Of a stretch of DNA of 64,000 nucleotides, positions 32,984 to 42,037 are shown one piece after another. The notes beneath the pieces were generated by a model. It saw only the letters and a program-made list of their open reading frames with translations, made no database searches and had not been told where the DNA came from. The stretch is from the NCBI GenBank assembly GCA_045543615.1, contig JAZPXL010000020.1:1-64000 (forward strand), read 5' to 3'. Position 1 is the first letter of the stretch. Each line of letters opens with the position of its first letter. The stretch comes from CAG-390 sp045543615. Lineage in GTDB: Bacteria; Bacillota; Clostridia; Oscillospirales; CAG-272. The position numbers and the translations under genes were made by a program.

Positions 32984-34024
32984 ATGAAAACAACAAAATG
33001 GAATTTTAAGACCGCAGTGCTTGCGTTTATTTTGTGCGCAGCAATTCTTCTGCTTTCTTCTTGCGCTCCCAAGCCCATTGAGAGCACAGAGGAGGAAATG
33101 GCAGTTATCGGTAATGTTTCGGGACGAGACATCAGATATGAGGAGTACCGTTACATAGTGCTCAATCACAAATACGAGCTTGAGAAAAAGTACGGCGAGG
33201 GTATCTGGGATACGGATGAGAGCGCAGAGAAGTACAGAGAAGAGCTCGAGACCCTTGTTGCCGACAGCATTTGCAGTGACTACTATGCTATTATGAATAT
33301 GGCAGATTATTATTATCTTGGTGGCTCTGAGCTGATGTTTTCCGAGGAGGCTATTCTTAACGCCGTTCAGAAGACCGTTGAGGCGGCTGTTGATGAGTGT
33401 GGTAGCTTTGGTAAGTACAAACAGATGCTCAAGGAAATGTATATGACAGATCACCTCTTCCGTTTCTATCTTGCCGCCGAGGAGTGTGCAACTGAGCTTT
33501 TCTACATACTGTGTAATGACCTTGGCGAGATTGATTCCGATGAAGAGACCATCAAGGACTATATGCATTCAGACAAATTCATTCGTACAAATCACGTTTA
33601 TATAGATGGTATCAGCGAGGAGAATGCGGCACTTGCAGAGGATATTTACGAAGAGCTTCGCCTCTCGTCCTCTCCTGAGCTTGAGATCATTCTGCTCAAG
33701 GGACAGCATTGTGACGATTATACAATGACAACCACACACGGCAAGTATTTCGCACGATACACCTCGGACTATGGCGACGAGTACGAAAATGCGGCTTTTG
33801 AGCTTGACGAGGGCGAGCTTAGCGGAGTTGTCACAACGGAGGATGGTTACTACGTAATTCTTCGTTTGCCCGTTGAAGAGGACTACCTTACGACCAATTT
33901 TGACGATTTCAAGGACGATATCCTTGGCTCTGAATTTAATGTGATCATCAACGAGTACAAGGACAAGCTTGTGTTTGAATTCAACGATTACGGACGCAGT
34001 ATTGACATTCTGGAGATTGAGTGA
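32984..34024 (+). CDS. Exported PPIase-like (PrsA/SurA-type) lipoprotein
   Basis: A 346-residue lipoprotein. The signal peptide ends at LLSSC, giving lipidated Cys about 27. The helical N-terminal half (RYEEYRYIVLNHKYELEKKYGE) and a central helix region resemble SurA/PrsA chaperones. Residues about 225-305 contain a parvulin-like segment (DYGDEYENAAFELDEGELSGVVTTEDGYYVILRL), matching the end of PPIC domains. The start of the PPIC domain is degenerate, so isomerase activity is doubtful. It would help fold secreted proteins outside the membrane. Its stop overlaps the next start (TGATG). Confidence 0.7.
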   Translation: MKTTKWNFKTAVLAFILCAAILLLSSCAPKPIESTEEEMAVIGNVSGRDIRYEEYRYIVLNHKYELEKKYGEGIWDTDESAEKYREELETLVADSICSDYYAIMNMADYYYLGGSELMFSEEAILNAVQKTVEAAVDECGSFGKYKQMLKEMYMTDHLFRFYLAAEECATELFYILCNDLGEIDSDEETIKDYMHSDKFIRTNHVYIDGISEENAALAEDIYEELRLSSSPELEIILLKGQHCDDYTMTTTHGKYFARYTSDYGDEYENAAFELDEGELSGVVTTEDGYYVILRLPVEEDYLTTNFDDFKDDILGSEFNVIINEYKDKLVFEFNDYGRSIDILEIE

Positions 34025-35028
34025 TGAGTAATTCGAGCAGTAGTGGAAGGCGAAGAGCTTTCAGAAGCCGACACCGTGCCCCGATGGGCGAGGGTGGGCG
34101 TATAGCTGTCATCGTTACCTCGGTTGCTCTTGTATTGTTCGTTATTGCCGTGATGCTTGGTAATCACCTGCGAGGTCTGGCAACAAATATCCCTGACACG
34201 TCCACCGTGGAAAGTGACACCGAGAACCCCACAATTACCTATCCGACGCCACCGTCGGCAATAAAGGCTCTGGGCGTGGTGTTTGGTGTGCCACTTGACG
34301 ATGTAACTAACAGTTCAACTGATACAGGTGGTGCGACGGATACCGAGGGGGAGAGCGAGAGCACAGAGGGCTTTGATGCAGTAAGCGTCAGATTCCGTAG
34401 CTACTCTGATAAGGACGGCGTTTGCTCCCTTTCATATAAGAGCGAGATCTGCACAAGGTATTCGATTGATACAAACGGAGAGGTCACTCTTGCCGATGGT
34501 GTTCGGGATATCAGATCAGCTTACGGTGAGAACACTTATATAAGTGGTGTGTTCGAGGTGAGGTTTCCTGCTGAGGACGCGACGTACCAAGGCGTTATGC
34601 GAGAGTACGAATTTGCACTTCTTTGCGAGCTTCTGCGTAGCGATATTGACGAAATAATTTTAGTTGGTTTTTCAGATCACACGGACTGTGGACTTGAATT
34701 TATCTCCGAGCTTAAGCGTGAGTGTGGAGATGGAGCTTTGATAGGTCTCTCGCTTGATTTTAAGCATTTTGACGTTGGTAGTGACGTACAGGCAATAAGA
34801 GAGCTTAGTCTTTCTTGTGGGCTTCTTGCACTTGATTTAAGCGACGTGGAGGTACCTGAGCTAATGAGTATAAGGTCGGTGCTTGTGGACAGAATAAGCA
34901 GAGCAAGTCAGACGCTCAACGCCTATTCTATGCGCTTGCTAATAGGTGGTATGGAAAGCCAAGAGCTTTACAAAATTGCCACCGATTGTGGAGTGTTCAA
35001 TTTCTGCACGATAGAACCAATCGCGTGA
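34024..35028 (+). CDS. Membrane protein with TIM-barrel-like glycosidase-type ectodomain
   Basis: A 334-residue protein: basic N-terminus, one helix (about 26-46), a Ser/Thr-rich linker to about 115, then an alpha/beta domain of about 210 residues. Repeated strand-helix units (DEIILVGFSDHTD, ALIGLSLDFKHF, GLLALDLSDVEVPE) look like part of a TIM barrel of the DUF4015/GH18-like kind. No catalytic DxxDxDxE motif is seen, so an enzymatic role is not claimed. It is translationally coupled to the PPIase-like lipoprotein and ends at a strong terminator. Confidence 0.55.
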   Translation: MSNSSSSGRRRAFRSRHRAPMGEGGRIAVIVTSVALVLFVIAVMLGNHLRGLATNIPDTSTVESDTENPTITYPTPPSAIKALGVVFGVPLDDVTNSSTDTGGATDTEGESESTEGFDAVSVRFRSYSDKDGVCSLSYKSEICTRYSIDTNGEVTLADGVRDIRSAYGENTYISGVFEVRFPAEDATYQGVMREYEFALLCELLRSDIDEIILVGFSDHTDCGLEFISELKRECGDGALIGLSLDFKHFDVGSDVQAIRELSLSCGLLALDLSDVEVPELMSIRSVLVDRISRASQTLNAYSMRLLIGGMESQELYKIATDCGVFNFCTIEPIA

Positions 35029-35042
35029 ATGATAAATGAAAA

Positions 35043-35085
35043 AAAGCCAAACCCCTCGGACTTGCGTCCGAGGGGTTTGGCTTTG
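35043..35085. terminator. Strong bidirectional terminator
   Basis: AAAGCCAAACCCCTCGGAC pairs with GTCCGAGGGGTTTGGCTTT around TTGC, a 19-bp stem between convergent genes. Confidence 0.92.
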
Positions 35086-35130
35086 AAAAGGGGAATGCCC
35101 ATTGCAAGCAACGGGCATTCGAGGGGAAAA

Positions 35131-36465
35131 TTAGTTCTTCTTGCTCTTGCTGACAACAGCAACGCAGCCTACAACTGCGATTACAGCTACGAGGAGGTAG
35201 AGGTAAGATGTATCGCCTGTTGTGGGAGAGGAGGTAGTTGTGTCGTCGGGAGTAGAAGCGGTAGTGTCATCGGGTGTAGCAGCTGTTGTGTCATCAGGAG
35301 TAGCTGCTGTTGTATCATCAGGTGTAACTGTGGGGTATGTGTAATCACAACCTGCGTTGTCACACTTGTTGTCGCCGTCATTATCAACGTGGTTGATGGA
35401 AAGGAGAGTAGCAATGGATGTAGGAACGTAGATATCCTTGCAGGTATCTGTGTAACCAGCCATATCAAGCTCAGCTGCTGCCTTTTCAGCGATGTCAGCT
35501 GCAGCTGCGCCGGCGTATGTGATAGCGATCGAGGGAGCTGCTGCCTCAGTGTTGATGCGAGAAACAGGAGCTACGCCGCTTACCATATAGGAGTCAGCGA
35601 AAGCAACTGTGGGTGTGTCGCTAAGGAATGCTGCGAAACCTGCAGCGTTGCCTTCGGGAGCTGTGCAAGTAGCAGCAGCAAGGCAGTTTGTGAATGTAGC
35701 TGTTGCGCCACCTGCTGTTACAAAGCCGCAAGCGCGAGCTGCAGAAGCAGAGATTGTACCGAATACAGCGCAGTTTGTGAAAGTAAGGATTGCGCCATCC
35801 TGTGCGTTACCAACAAAGCCGTTAGCGTGTGTATCACCTGCAGTTGCAGATACGGAGCCGTTGAATACGCAGTTTTCAAATGTAGCAGTCTTATTAGCCT
35901 TTACGTTAGCAACGAAACCACCTGCATAGGAGGAACCATTGCTTACTGCAGCTTCCATATAAACGTTTGTGAACTTGATAGAACCACCAACGTTGCCGAT
36001 GAAGGAGCTGTTTGCGCCGTTAACCTTTACAACGGAGTTTACGAATGCGATGTCCTTGATTTCGATGTCGCCTGTGGTCTCACGAGCGAAGCCTGTGTTA
36101 GCTGCGCCTTCGATGTAGAGACCGGAAACTGTGTGACCGTTACCGTCGATGTTGCCACCGAATGACCACATAGATGTCCAAACGTTCTCAGGCTTTGTGC
36201 CGGAGGAAGCGTCCCAACCGGGGTTGAGGTCGATGTCAGCCATAAGCTTGATTGTCTTGCCAACGTAGTTACCGTTTGCTGTACGCTGACCGGGAATAGC
36301 AAGGAAGTCAGCTGCGGATGTTACTTCAAGTACGCCATCACCATTGGTGTCGCCCCAGTCTGCTGTGGGTGTGATTGCTGCGGAGGTAGAGAATGCTGCG
36401 AAGGGGATCATAATGAGCAGAGCTACGAGCACTGCTGTGATCTTTGTAAGTGTAGTGCGTGTCAT
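35131..36465 (-). CDS. Sortase-anchored (SPTTG) GLUG/beta-helix surface protein
   Basis: A 444-residue exported protein. Signal peptide about 1-30; then WGDTNGDGVLEVTSAADF, a calcium-loop-like opening, and IKLMADIDLNPGWDASSGTKPENVW leading into a GLUG/beta-helix solenoid (FENCVFNGS, FTNCAVFG, FTNCLAA). A Thr/Asp linker of PDDTTAAT repeats precedes SPTTGDTS, a helix and KSKKN, a (S/P)PxTG sorting signal. ATG 36465 is preceded by AAAGGAG. It is a paralogue of the next gene and probably a wall-bound glycan- or host-binding protein. Confidence 0.8.
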   Translation of the reverse strand: MTRTTLTKITAVLVALLIMIPFAAFSTSAAITPTADWGDTNGDGVLEVTSAADFLAIPGQRTANGNYVGKTIKLMADIDLNPGWDASSGTKPENVWTSMWSFGGNIDGNGHTVSGLYIEGAANTGFARETTGDIEIKDIAFVNSVVKVNGANSSFIGNVGGSIKFTNVYMEAAVSNGSSYAGGFVANVKANKTATFENCVFNGSVSATAGDTHANGFVGNAQDGAILTFTNCAVFGTISASAARACGFVTAGGATATFTNCLAAATCTAPEGNAAGFAAFLSDTPTVAFADSYMVSGVAPVSRINTEAAAPSIAITYAGAAAADIAEKAAAELDMAGYTDTCKDIYVPTSIATLLSINHVDNDGDNKCDNAGCDYTYPTVTPDDTTAATPDDTTAATPDDTTASTPDDTTTSSPTTGDTSYLYLLVAVIAVVGCVAVVSKSKKN

Positions 36466-36639
36466 TTGTGTTCTCCTTTCGGACTGCGGAGCGCTCGGGT
36501 GAGGGGTCCGCAATTATTATTTTTTATATTATAATTATACTTTGAATTTTTCGTGAACAAAATGCGAAATACTGCTATCAAAAACAACTATACTGCCAAA
36601 TAGGTGTTTTATTTTGGGCAAAAAGTATTATTTTATGTT

Positions 36640-36673
36640 AAAACGCCCCGTTCAAATTATGAACGAGGCGTTT
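36640..36673 (-). terminator. Terminator of the 36701 gene
   Basis: AAACGCC-CGTTC pairs with GAACG-GGCGTTT across an AAATTAT loop; the minus-strand transcript continues with a short T run. Confidence 0.75.
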
Positions 36674-36700
36674 CTTCGTGTTTTCTTTATTTAATGCAAA

Positions 36701-38254
36701 TTATTTCTTCTTGCCGATCACAAGAGCTCCAAGTGAAACTGTTGCGATGAGAGCGAGAGGTGCAAGTGCGAGAGAGGATGCACAACCGCCGTCGGTCTGT
36801 GTTGTGGAGTCTGTATCGTCTGCAGGAGCCTGTGTAGCATCATCTGAGGGAGCTTGTGTTGTAACATCGTCCTCAGCAGCTGTTGTCTCGTCGGACTCGA
36901 GCTTGGGAAGGATCTCTGTTTCAAGAACAGCGTGGCAGACGGAGCACTCTTTGTGGCGGCTACCTGCGTACTTGTCGGAGGGTTCCTTATCAACTATCCA
37001 CTCGTCAGAGGGAGTGTGAGGAAGTGTATCAACGAAATCACCCTGGTAGCTTACGCCACAGTCCTTACAGGTGTATGTGGTGTAACCACGCTCGCCACAT
37101 GTGGGAGGTGTTACAACTGCTTCGTAATTGTGACCTTCGATCATTGCATTTGTTACTGCGGGAAGAACAACGTTGATGTCAGTTGCGCTTACTACCCAAC
37201 CCTTGTATGTCTCGGTAGCCTTGAATGCTGCAAAGCCGGGAAGAGAAGCTGCGGGAGCTGTCTTAATGTCGTTTACTTCCTTACCATCGTAAATATATGT
37301 GATGTCGGTTGCAGTCTCGTTTGTGAAGAGAGCTGTTGTGCCTGTTGAAGGATCATAATAAACATCCTCGAACTTGATGTTTGCTGTGTTTGCCTGACAG
37401 AATGCGCCGAGTACAGCGAACTTCTCCGGAGCTGTTACTGTGCCGCCGTTGTAGAAGCGTGTAACTGTAGCTGTTGCACCGCAGCATCCTACGATAGCAC
37501 CTGCGTACTCAACGGAGGAAACGATCTCACCGTAGTTTGCGCAGTCTGTGAATGTGAGGGACTGTGCATTGTTCTGAACAGTTCCTATGAAGCCACCGCT
37601 ACGGGAGGGGCTTTCGCACTTACCTGCGAATACGCAGTTCTCGAATACTACGTTTGAGCCGTCGGGAGTGGAAGCAACAAAGCCGCCTGCTGTACCCATT
37701 TCAGCTTTCATAATAGCATCAACGTAAACGTTGGAGAAGGTGAGAGTGCCGGTCTTTACTGAGCAAACGATAGCGGCGTTGTAGCGGCTAACTGAGAAGG
37801 AGCAGTTTTCAAACTTAAGATCCTTGATAACAACGTTGCCGTTGGTTGTAACGATGAAGCCACCGTTGGAATTGTCAGGAATATCTACACAAACACCCTT
37901 GATTGTGTGACCCTGACCATCAAATGTTCCGCGGAAGTCCCACATAGGCTGCCACAGATTGGTGGGCTTTGTGCCGGAGGATGCGTCCCAACCGGGATTG
38001 AGGTCGATGTCTGCTGTGAGCTTGATAACCTTGCCGTCATAGTTTGCGTTTGCAGGTCTCTTAGCTGCTACTGAGAGTAATTCCTCGGCAGTAGATACTT
38101 CAAATACGCCGTCACCATCAGCGTCGCCCCAGTTAGGGTCGTGGGTGTATGTAGGTGTAGACTCTGTGCTTGTTGCAGATGCAAATACTGTGCAGAATGT
38201 TGCACAAAGCATAACAGCAAGCAGGAATGCGATTGTTCTAAGCTGAGTTTTCAT
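36701..38254 (-). CDS. GLUG/beta-helix surface protein with Gly-Gly-Cys C-terminal anchor
   Basis: A 517-residue exported protein, paralogous to the preceding one (shared WGDADGDG opening and DIDLNPGWDASSGTKP). The signal ends near VFASA. The solenoid holds FENCSFSVS, FENCVFAGK and FTDCANYGE rungs. A cysteine-rich segment near residues 395-445 (CGERGYTTYTCKDCGVSYQGDF, HKECSVCHAVLETE) may bind zinc. The C-terminus lacks a sortase motif; it reads TDGGCASS, a helix of about 20 residues and GKKK. That resembles the C-terminal Cys-plus-helix-plus-Lys tails of many clostridial surface proteins, whose processing is not understood. ATG 38254 has CAAGGGGAAACAAG upstream. Confidence 0.78.
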   Translation of the reverse strand: MKTQLRTIAFLLAVMLCATFCTVFASATSTESTPTYTHDPNWGDADGDGVFEVSTAEELLSVAAKRPANANYDGKVIKLTADIDLNPGWDASSGTKPTNLWQPMWDFRGTFDGQGHTIKGVCVDIPDNSNGGFIVTTNGNVVIKDLKFENCSFSVSRYNAAIVCSVKTGTLTFSNVYVDAIMKAEMGTAGGFVASTPDGSNVVFENCVFAGKCESPSRSGGFIGTVQNNAQSLTFTDCANYGEIVSSVEYAGAIVGCCGATATVTRFYNGGTVTAPEKFAVLGAFCQANTANIKFEDVYYDPSTGTTALFTNETATDITYIYDGKEVNDIKTAPAASLPGFAAFKATETYKGWVVSATDINVVLPAVTNAMIEGHNYEAVVTPPTCGERGYTTYTCKDCGVSYQGDFVDTLPHTPSDEWIVDKEPSDKYAGSRHKECSVCHAVLETEILPKLESDETTAAEDDVTTQAPSDDATQAPADDTDSTTQTDGGCASSLALAPLALIATVSLGALVIGKKK

Positions 38255-38453
38255 TCTTGTTTCCCCTTGTTTTTCTTTTTGATTTTGTCGAAGCAAAATT
38301 CTACTACGACTGAGTATAACCATTATACATTAACGTCTCACGGCATTAAAATCCGATATTGTGCTCCAAAAAACAACTTTTCTGCATTCTTTGATACAAC
38401 AATTACCTTAATACATCATTTTTTTCCGAAATAAAGATTTTTTTCTATTATTA

Positions 38454-38482
38454 TTGACAAATCGTTTAATATGAAGTATAAT
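38454..38482 (+). promoter_or_regulatory. Promoter of the AraC-family gene
   Basis: TTGACA (38454-38459) and TATAAT (38477-38482) are separated by 17 bp. Confidence 0.75.
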
Positions 38483-38513
38483 AAAGTTACAGAAACGAAA
38501 AAGGAGATCTGAT

Positions 38514-39308
38514 ATGGATAAGCAAGTCAAGCTGAGTGATAGCTTTCACGTCTCGTCGCTGTCAATACAGCTCAGCGATTTTAACAACGCACACCATTTC
38601 GAGGCTCGCAACAAAAAAATCCACAATAGCATAGGTTACATTCTAAAGGGCAGAGTGGAGATAAGCACCCTGACCGAGACCATAACGGCAAAGGAGGGTG
38701 ACCTCATCTTTATTCCCGAGGGAGCGAGATATATTTCGCATTGGGATGGAGATCCGCAAATCAGCTTTTTCAGCCTGCATTTCCTTATGCAGAAGAATAC
38801 GCCGTCTTTCTGGCGTACTATGCCCATACAGATGATCACAACGACTGATAACGACAGTATTGGCAGAATGATTGCTGCTATCTATCAGCTTGCAGATGGA
38901 GACGAGTCGGAGATTATGCGCGCCTACTCGCTTTTCTACTCGATAGCAGAGCAGATTTTGCCCTGTATGAACAAAACTCATTCCGTTGTAATGCCCGCAC
39001 CGTTGATTGCGGCGGTAAAGTACATAGACGAGAATTATGTAAGGATTGCCTCAGTGGCGCAAATTGCACAGGCTTGTTATATAAGTGAGTCAAGACTTTA
39101 CCATTTGTTCAGGGAATTTTTAGGCACAACGCCGATTTCCTACCTAAATAATTTACGTATACAGACTGCGATGGAGATGCTCAGGGATACCGACCTTTCG
39201 ATACAGATTATCGCAGAACAGCTCAATTTCCACTCCGAATATTATTTTAGGAAGACTTTTATCAAATACACGGGCGTTTTGCCATCTAAATTCCGAAAAA
39301 TGTTGTAA
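38514..39308 (+). CDS. AraC-family transcriptional regulator
   Basis: A 264-residue regulator with an N-terminal cupin sensor (about 20-95; GYILKGRVEISTLTE, GDLIFIPEGARYISHW) and a C-terminal double helix-turn-helix (about 165-264; VAQIAQACYISESRLYHLFREFLGTTP, then IQIIAEQLNFHSEYYFRKTFIKYTGVLPSKFRK). It would sense a sugar and activate nearby catabolic genes. AAGGAG precedes the ATG. It is followed by a terminator and then the solute-binding lipoprotein gene, whose promoter has a poor -35, as expected for an activated promoter. Confidence 0.92.
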   Translation: MDKQVKLSDSFHVSSLSIQLSDFNNAHHFEARNKKIHNSIGYILKGRVEISTLTETITAKEGDLIFIPEGARYISHWDGDPQISFFSLHFLMQKNTPSFWRTMPIQMITTTDNDSIGRMIAAIYQLADGDESEIMRAYSLFYSIAEQILPCMNKTHSVVMPAPLIAAVKYIDENYVRIASVAQIAQACYISESRLYHLFREFLGTTPISYLNNLRIQTAMEMLRDTDLSIQIIAEQLNFHSEYYFRKTFIKYTGVLPSKFRKML

Positions 39309-39317
39309 AAAATATCC

Positions 39318-39344
39318 AAAGCCGAGGCGATTTCCTCGGCTTTT
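39318..39344 (+). terminator. Terminator of the AraC-family gene
   Basis: AAAGCCGAGG pairs with CCTCGGCTTTT; T-rich sequence follows. Confidence 0.85.
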
Positions 39345-39385
39345 GTTTTTGGCAGGAAAGTTTCTTTTTGGGGCAGTAAGGGAGA

Positions 39386-39414
39386 TTTTCAGAATAGGGG
39401 TTCAATTGTATAAT
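39386..39414 (+). promoter_or_regulatory. Possible activator-dependent promoter
   Basis: TATAAT (39409-39414) has only TTTTCA at the -35 distance (39386-39391). A second TATAAT overlaps at 39415-39420. The weak -35 would fit activation by the AraC-type regulator. Confidence 0.35.
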
Positions 39415-39469
39415 TATAATCGTAATACTTTTTCGAATTACACGAAAAAAAAGAAAGGATACTTTTACA

Positions 39470-40951
39470 ATGAAAAGAATTACAGCACTCGTACTTTCAC
39501 TCATTATGGTCCTCTTCGTATTTACAATAGTTGGTTGCGTTGACAACGGCGCAGGCGACGACACGACAGGATCTGCAGACACCTCCGGTGGCGAGACCTC
39601 CGTTAAGGACGTTCTCGGATTTGACAAGCAGGATTACAAAAACCAGAAATTCTACATTCTTCTTAACAACTCGAGCGCTGCAAAATTCTCTATGGCAGAG
39701 GACTTCTATGCCGACGAGAACGCAGCTGACGCTGTAAGCGAGGAGACCTACAACCGTAATCTCGCTTGCGAGGATTACCTCAAGATCGATATCGAATACG
39801 TTCAGGAACCCGGCAACTGGAACAGTGGTATGCCTCAGAAGATCTACACTCAGGTAATGGGTGGTAACTGCGACTACGATATGGTTGCTATGGGTCTTAA
39901 CACAGGTATTATGGGTGGTTATATCGATATTTACCGTAACATTCTTGAGATGGAAGGCATCAATCCCGCTCACGACTGGTGGGTACAGGAGCTTGTTGAT
40001 GAGGCTTCCGTTAACGGCCGCCTTATCTTCATCACAGGTGACGTAGGTATTTCCACATACCGTTACCTCGGTTGTATCTTTGCTAACCTTACAACTGCAA
40101 GCAACTGGGGCATTGAAACTGATTTCTATCAGACAGTAAGAGACAAGAAGTGGACAATGGAGGAGTTCTTCAATACCGCTCTTGTGGTTGGTCAGGACGT
40201 TAACAACGACGGTCAGTTCGACGTTAACCTCGATACACTTGGTTGGGCAAACGTTATGACCAGCGTTCGCCTTATGTGGAGCTCTGCTGATGTTAACCTT
40301 ATCAACCGTCAGGGAGATGGTACATTTGCTGTAGTTAAGGAGCTTGATGACAGAACACTTGAGCTCATTACAAAGATTAAGGACGCATACGACAGCACAA
40401 ACTCTGCATATTTCTCCTCAACAACGGATGCAGTAACAGCGTTTGTTGACGACCGTTGCCTCTTTGCAAGCTTCGTTCTCTCTATGGCAGAGGAGCTTGC
40501 AGTCTCCAACATCGAGAGTGAGTTCGCAATTCTTCCTCTTCCTCTCTACGATGCTAACCAGGATGATTACATTTCCACAAACATTTCCGCATACAACGCA
40601 ATCTTCTTCCCGGACTCCAACAAGGATCCCGTTCTTGCAGCAAGAGTTGCAGAGTATATGGGTTACTACGGACAGAAGAACATCGTTCCCAAGTACTACG
40701 ATGTAGCACTCAAGAACCGTTACAGCAACAATGTTGAGAACATCGAGATGCTCGACCTCATCCGTGACAAGCTCCGTGTATCTCCCAACGAGCTCTTCGG
40801 TACAATCGGTGACATCATCGGTGCAACACCTACAACAAACAAGAACACCGATACAAACAGCCTTTACGCTACACCTGTCTCCTATTGGAAAGGTATGTAT
40901 AACGATTATTCCAAGGGCGTTAGCGAGTACATCTTCCAGTACTTCAAATAA
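39470..40951 (+). CDS. Extracellular solute-binding lipoprotein (family 1)
   Basis: A 493-residue lipoprotein; the signal ends at IVGC (Cys23). An acidic Asp/Thr linker precedes an alpha/beta binding domain with EETYNRNLACEDYLKIDIEY, DYDMVAMGLN and YISTNISAYNAIFFP, typical of large ABC sugar-binding proteins from Clostridia. It would capture an oligosaccharide outside the membrane. No permease or ATPase gene is nearby, so it must work with a transporter encoded elsewhere or with a shared ATPase. It heads the AraC-linked cluster; AAAGGA precedes the ATG. Confidence 0.85.
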   Translation: MKRITALVLSLIMVLFVFTIVGCVDNGAGDDTTGSADTSGGETSVKDVLGFDKQDYKNQKFYILLNNSSAAKFSMAEDFYADENAADAVSEETYNRNLACEDYLKIDIEYVQEPGNWNSGMPQKIYTQVMGGNCDYDMVAMGLNTGIMGGYIDIYRNILEMEGINPAHDWWVQELVDEASVNGRLIFITGDVGISTYRYLGCIFANLTTASNWGIETDFYQTVRDKKWTMEEFFNTALVVGQDVNNDGQFDVNLDTLGWANVMTSVRLMWSSADVNLINRQGDGTFAVVKELDDRTLELITKIKDAYDSTNSAYFSSTTDAVTAFVDDRCLFASFVLSMAEELAVSNIESEFAILPLPLYDANQDDYISTNISAYNAIFFPDSNKDPVLAARVAEYMGYYGQKNIVPKYYDVALKNRYSNNVENIEMLDLIRDKLRVSPNELFGTIGDIIGATPTTNKNTDTNSLYATPVSYWKGMYNDYSKGVSEYIFQYFK

Positions 40952-41008
40952 TTCGACTACTTGATTAAAGCATAAATTCGCGCAATTCACAGAAAGGCAG
41001 AAATAACA

Positions 41009-42037
41009 ATGGACAATAAGCAGATAGTATTTACAGCACCCGGCAAGGCTGAGCTGCTTGATAACACGGTAGCAGACGCTCTTGCTCCCCATCAGGTACG
41101 TGTTCGTACAACATACACAGTTATCAGCGCAGGTACAGAGAGAGCAAACCTCGTAGGCGAGGTTAACATCTCCGGTAAGCGTGAGGACTGCAACGACCGT
41201 TTCCCCAGAAAGCTTGGTTATTGCGGTGTTGGTGTTGTTGAAGAGATTGGCTCTGAGGTAACACACGTTAAGGTCGGACAGAGAGTTGTTATTTACTTTG
41301 GTAAGCACAGCCAGTACAATATTATTCCCGAAACCAACGCAATTCCGATCATTCCCGACAGCGTAAGCGATCTTGACGCTTGTTTGATGGTTATCGCTTG
41401 CTTCCCTGCAGGTGGACTTCGCAAGACCCGTCTTGAGTACGGCGAGGCGGCTATGATAGTAGGCCTTGGCATTCTTGGTATTATTGGCGTTAAGCTTGCA
41501 CAGATTTCCGGTGCTGTTCCTGTAATTGCAGTTGACCCCAACCCTGAGAGACGTGCTCTCGCTCTTGAGTATGGAGCTGACGTTGCACTTGATCCCAGAG
41601 ACAGCGACTTTATCGATAAGGTAAAGGAGCTTACACACGGCAAGGGCGTTCCGGTTGTTATTGAGGCTTCGGGTAACTCCACAGCTCTCAAGCAGTCCCT
41701 GCTTTGCTGCGCACCTATGGCAAGAGTATCTCTTCTTGGTTGCACACGTACACCCGACACATACGATCTCTATCACGATGTTCACTATCCCGGCGTTCAG
41801 CTCATCGGTGCGCACAACTTTGCTCGCCCGAAGGTTGAATCCTATCCAGGACATTGGACAGCAGAGGATGACGTTCACGCAATGCTCAACCTCATCGCAT
41901 ACGGTCGTATGGATCTCAAGCCTCTCATCTCCGAGGTTCACTCTCCTGCAGAGTGTGGCGAGGTATTTGCGAGACTTGCTAACGATAAGAACTTCCCCAT
42001 TGGCGTAGCATTTAACTGGAACGAGGTTAACAAATGA
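41009..42037 (+). CDS. MDR-family alcohol/sugar dehydrogenase
   Basis: A 342-residue medium-chain dehydrogenase. An N-terminal GroES-like domain (VISAGTERANLVGE, PRKLGYCGVGVVEEIG) is followed by a Rossmann domain (AMIVGLGILGIIGVKLAQISGA at about 148-170, then AVDPNPERRALALEYGAD). The usual structural-zinc cysteines are not clustered, and the catalytic Cys/His pattern is altered (AGTE), as in the group usually paired with Gfo/Idh proteins. It would oxidise a sugar or polyol. It overlaps the next gene by 4 bp (ATGA). Confidence 0.85.
   Translation: MDNKQIVFTAPGKAELLDNTVADALAPHQVRVRTTYTVISAGTERANLVGEVNISGKREDCNDRFPRKLGYCGVGVVEEIGSEVTHVKVGQRVVIYFGKHSQYNIIPETNAIPIIPDSVSDLDACLMVIACFPAGGLRKTRLEYGEAAMIVGLGILGIIGVKLAQISGAVPVIAVDPNPERRALALEYGADVALDPRDSDFIDKVKELTHGKGVPVVIEASGNSTALKQSLLCCAPMARVSLLGCTRTPDTYDLYHDVHYPGVQLIGAHNFARPKVESYPGHWTAEDDVHAMLNLIAYGRMDLKPLISEVHSPAECGEVFARLANDKNFPIGVAFNWNEVNK

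Noticed and set aside
32768..33568. Upstream extension of the HPr kinase frame to 578 codons
   Set aside because: The extension passes through the promoter and antisense to the PPIase-like gene, whereas HPr kinases start at the MEEKYQIALS position and are about 310 residues long.
35029..36165. Plus-strand frame (378 codons), very Cys- and Ser-rich
   Set aside because: It lies opposite the SPTTG beta-helix gene and its composition is the mirror of that gene's Thr/Ala codons. It also starts in the stem of a terminator.
40418..41941. Long minus-strand frame (507 codons) opposite the solute-binding protein and dehydrogenase genes
   Set aside because: It is antisense to two well-supported genes, rich in Cys and Asn as expected for a reverse-frame shadow, and has no ribosome binding site or recognised domain.
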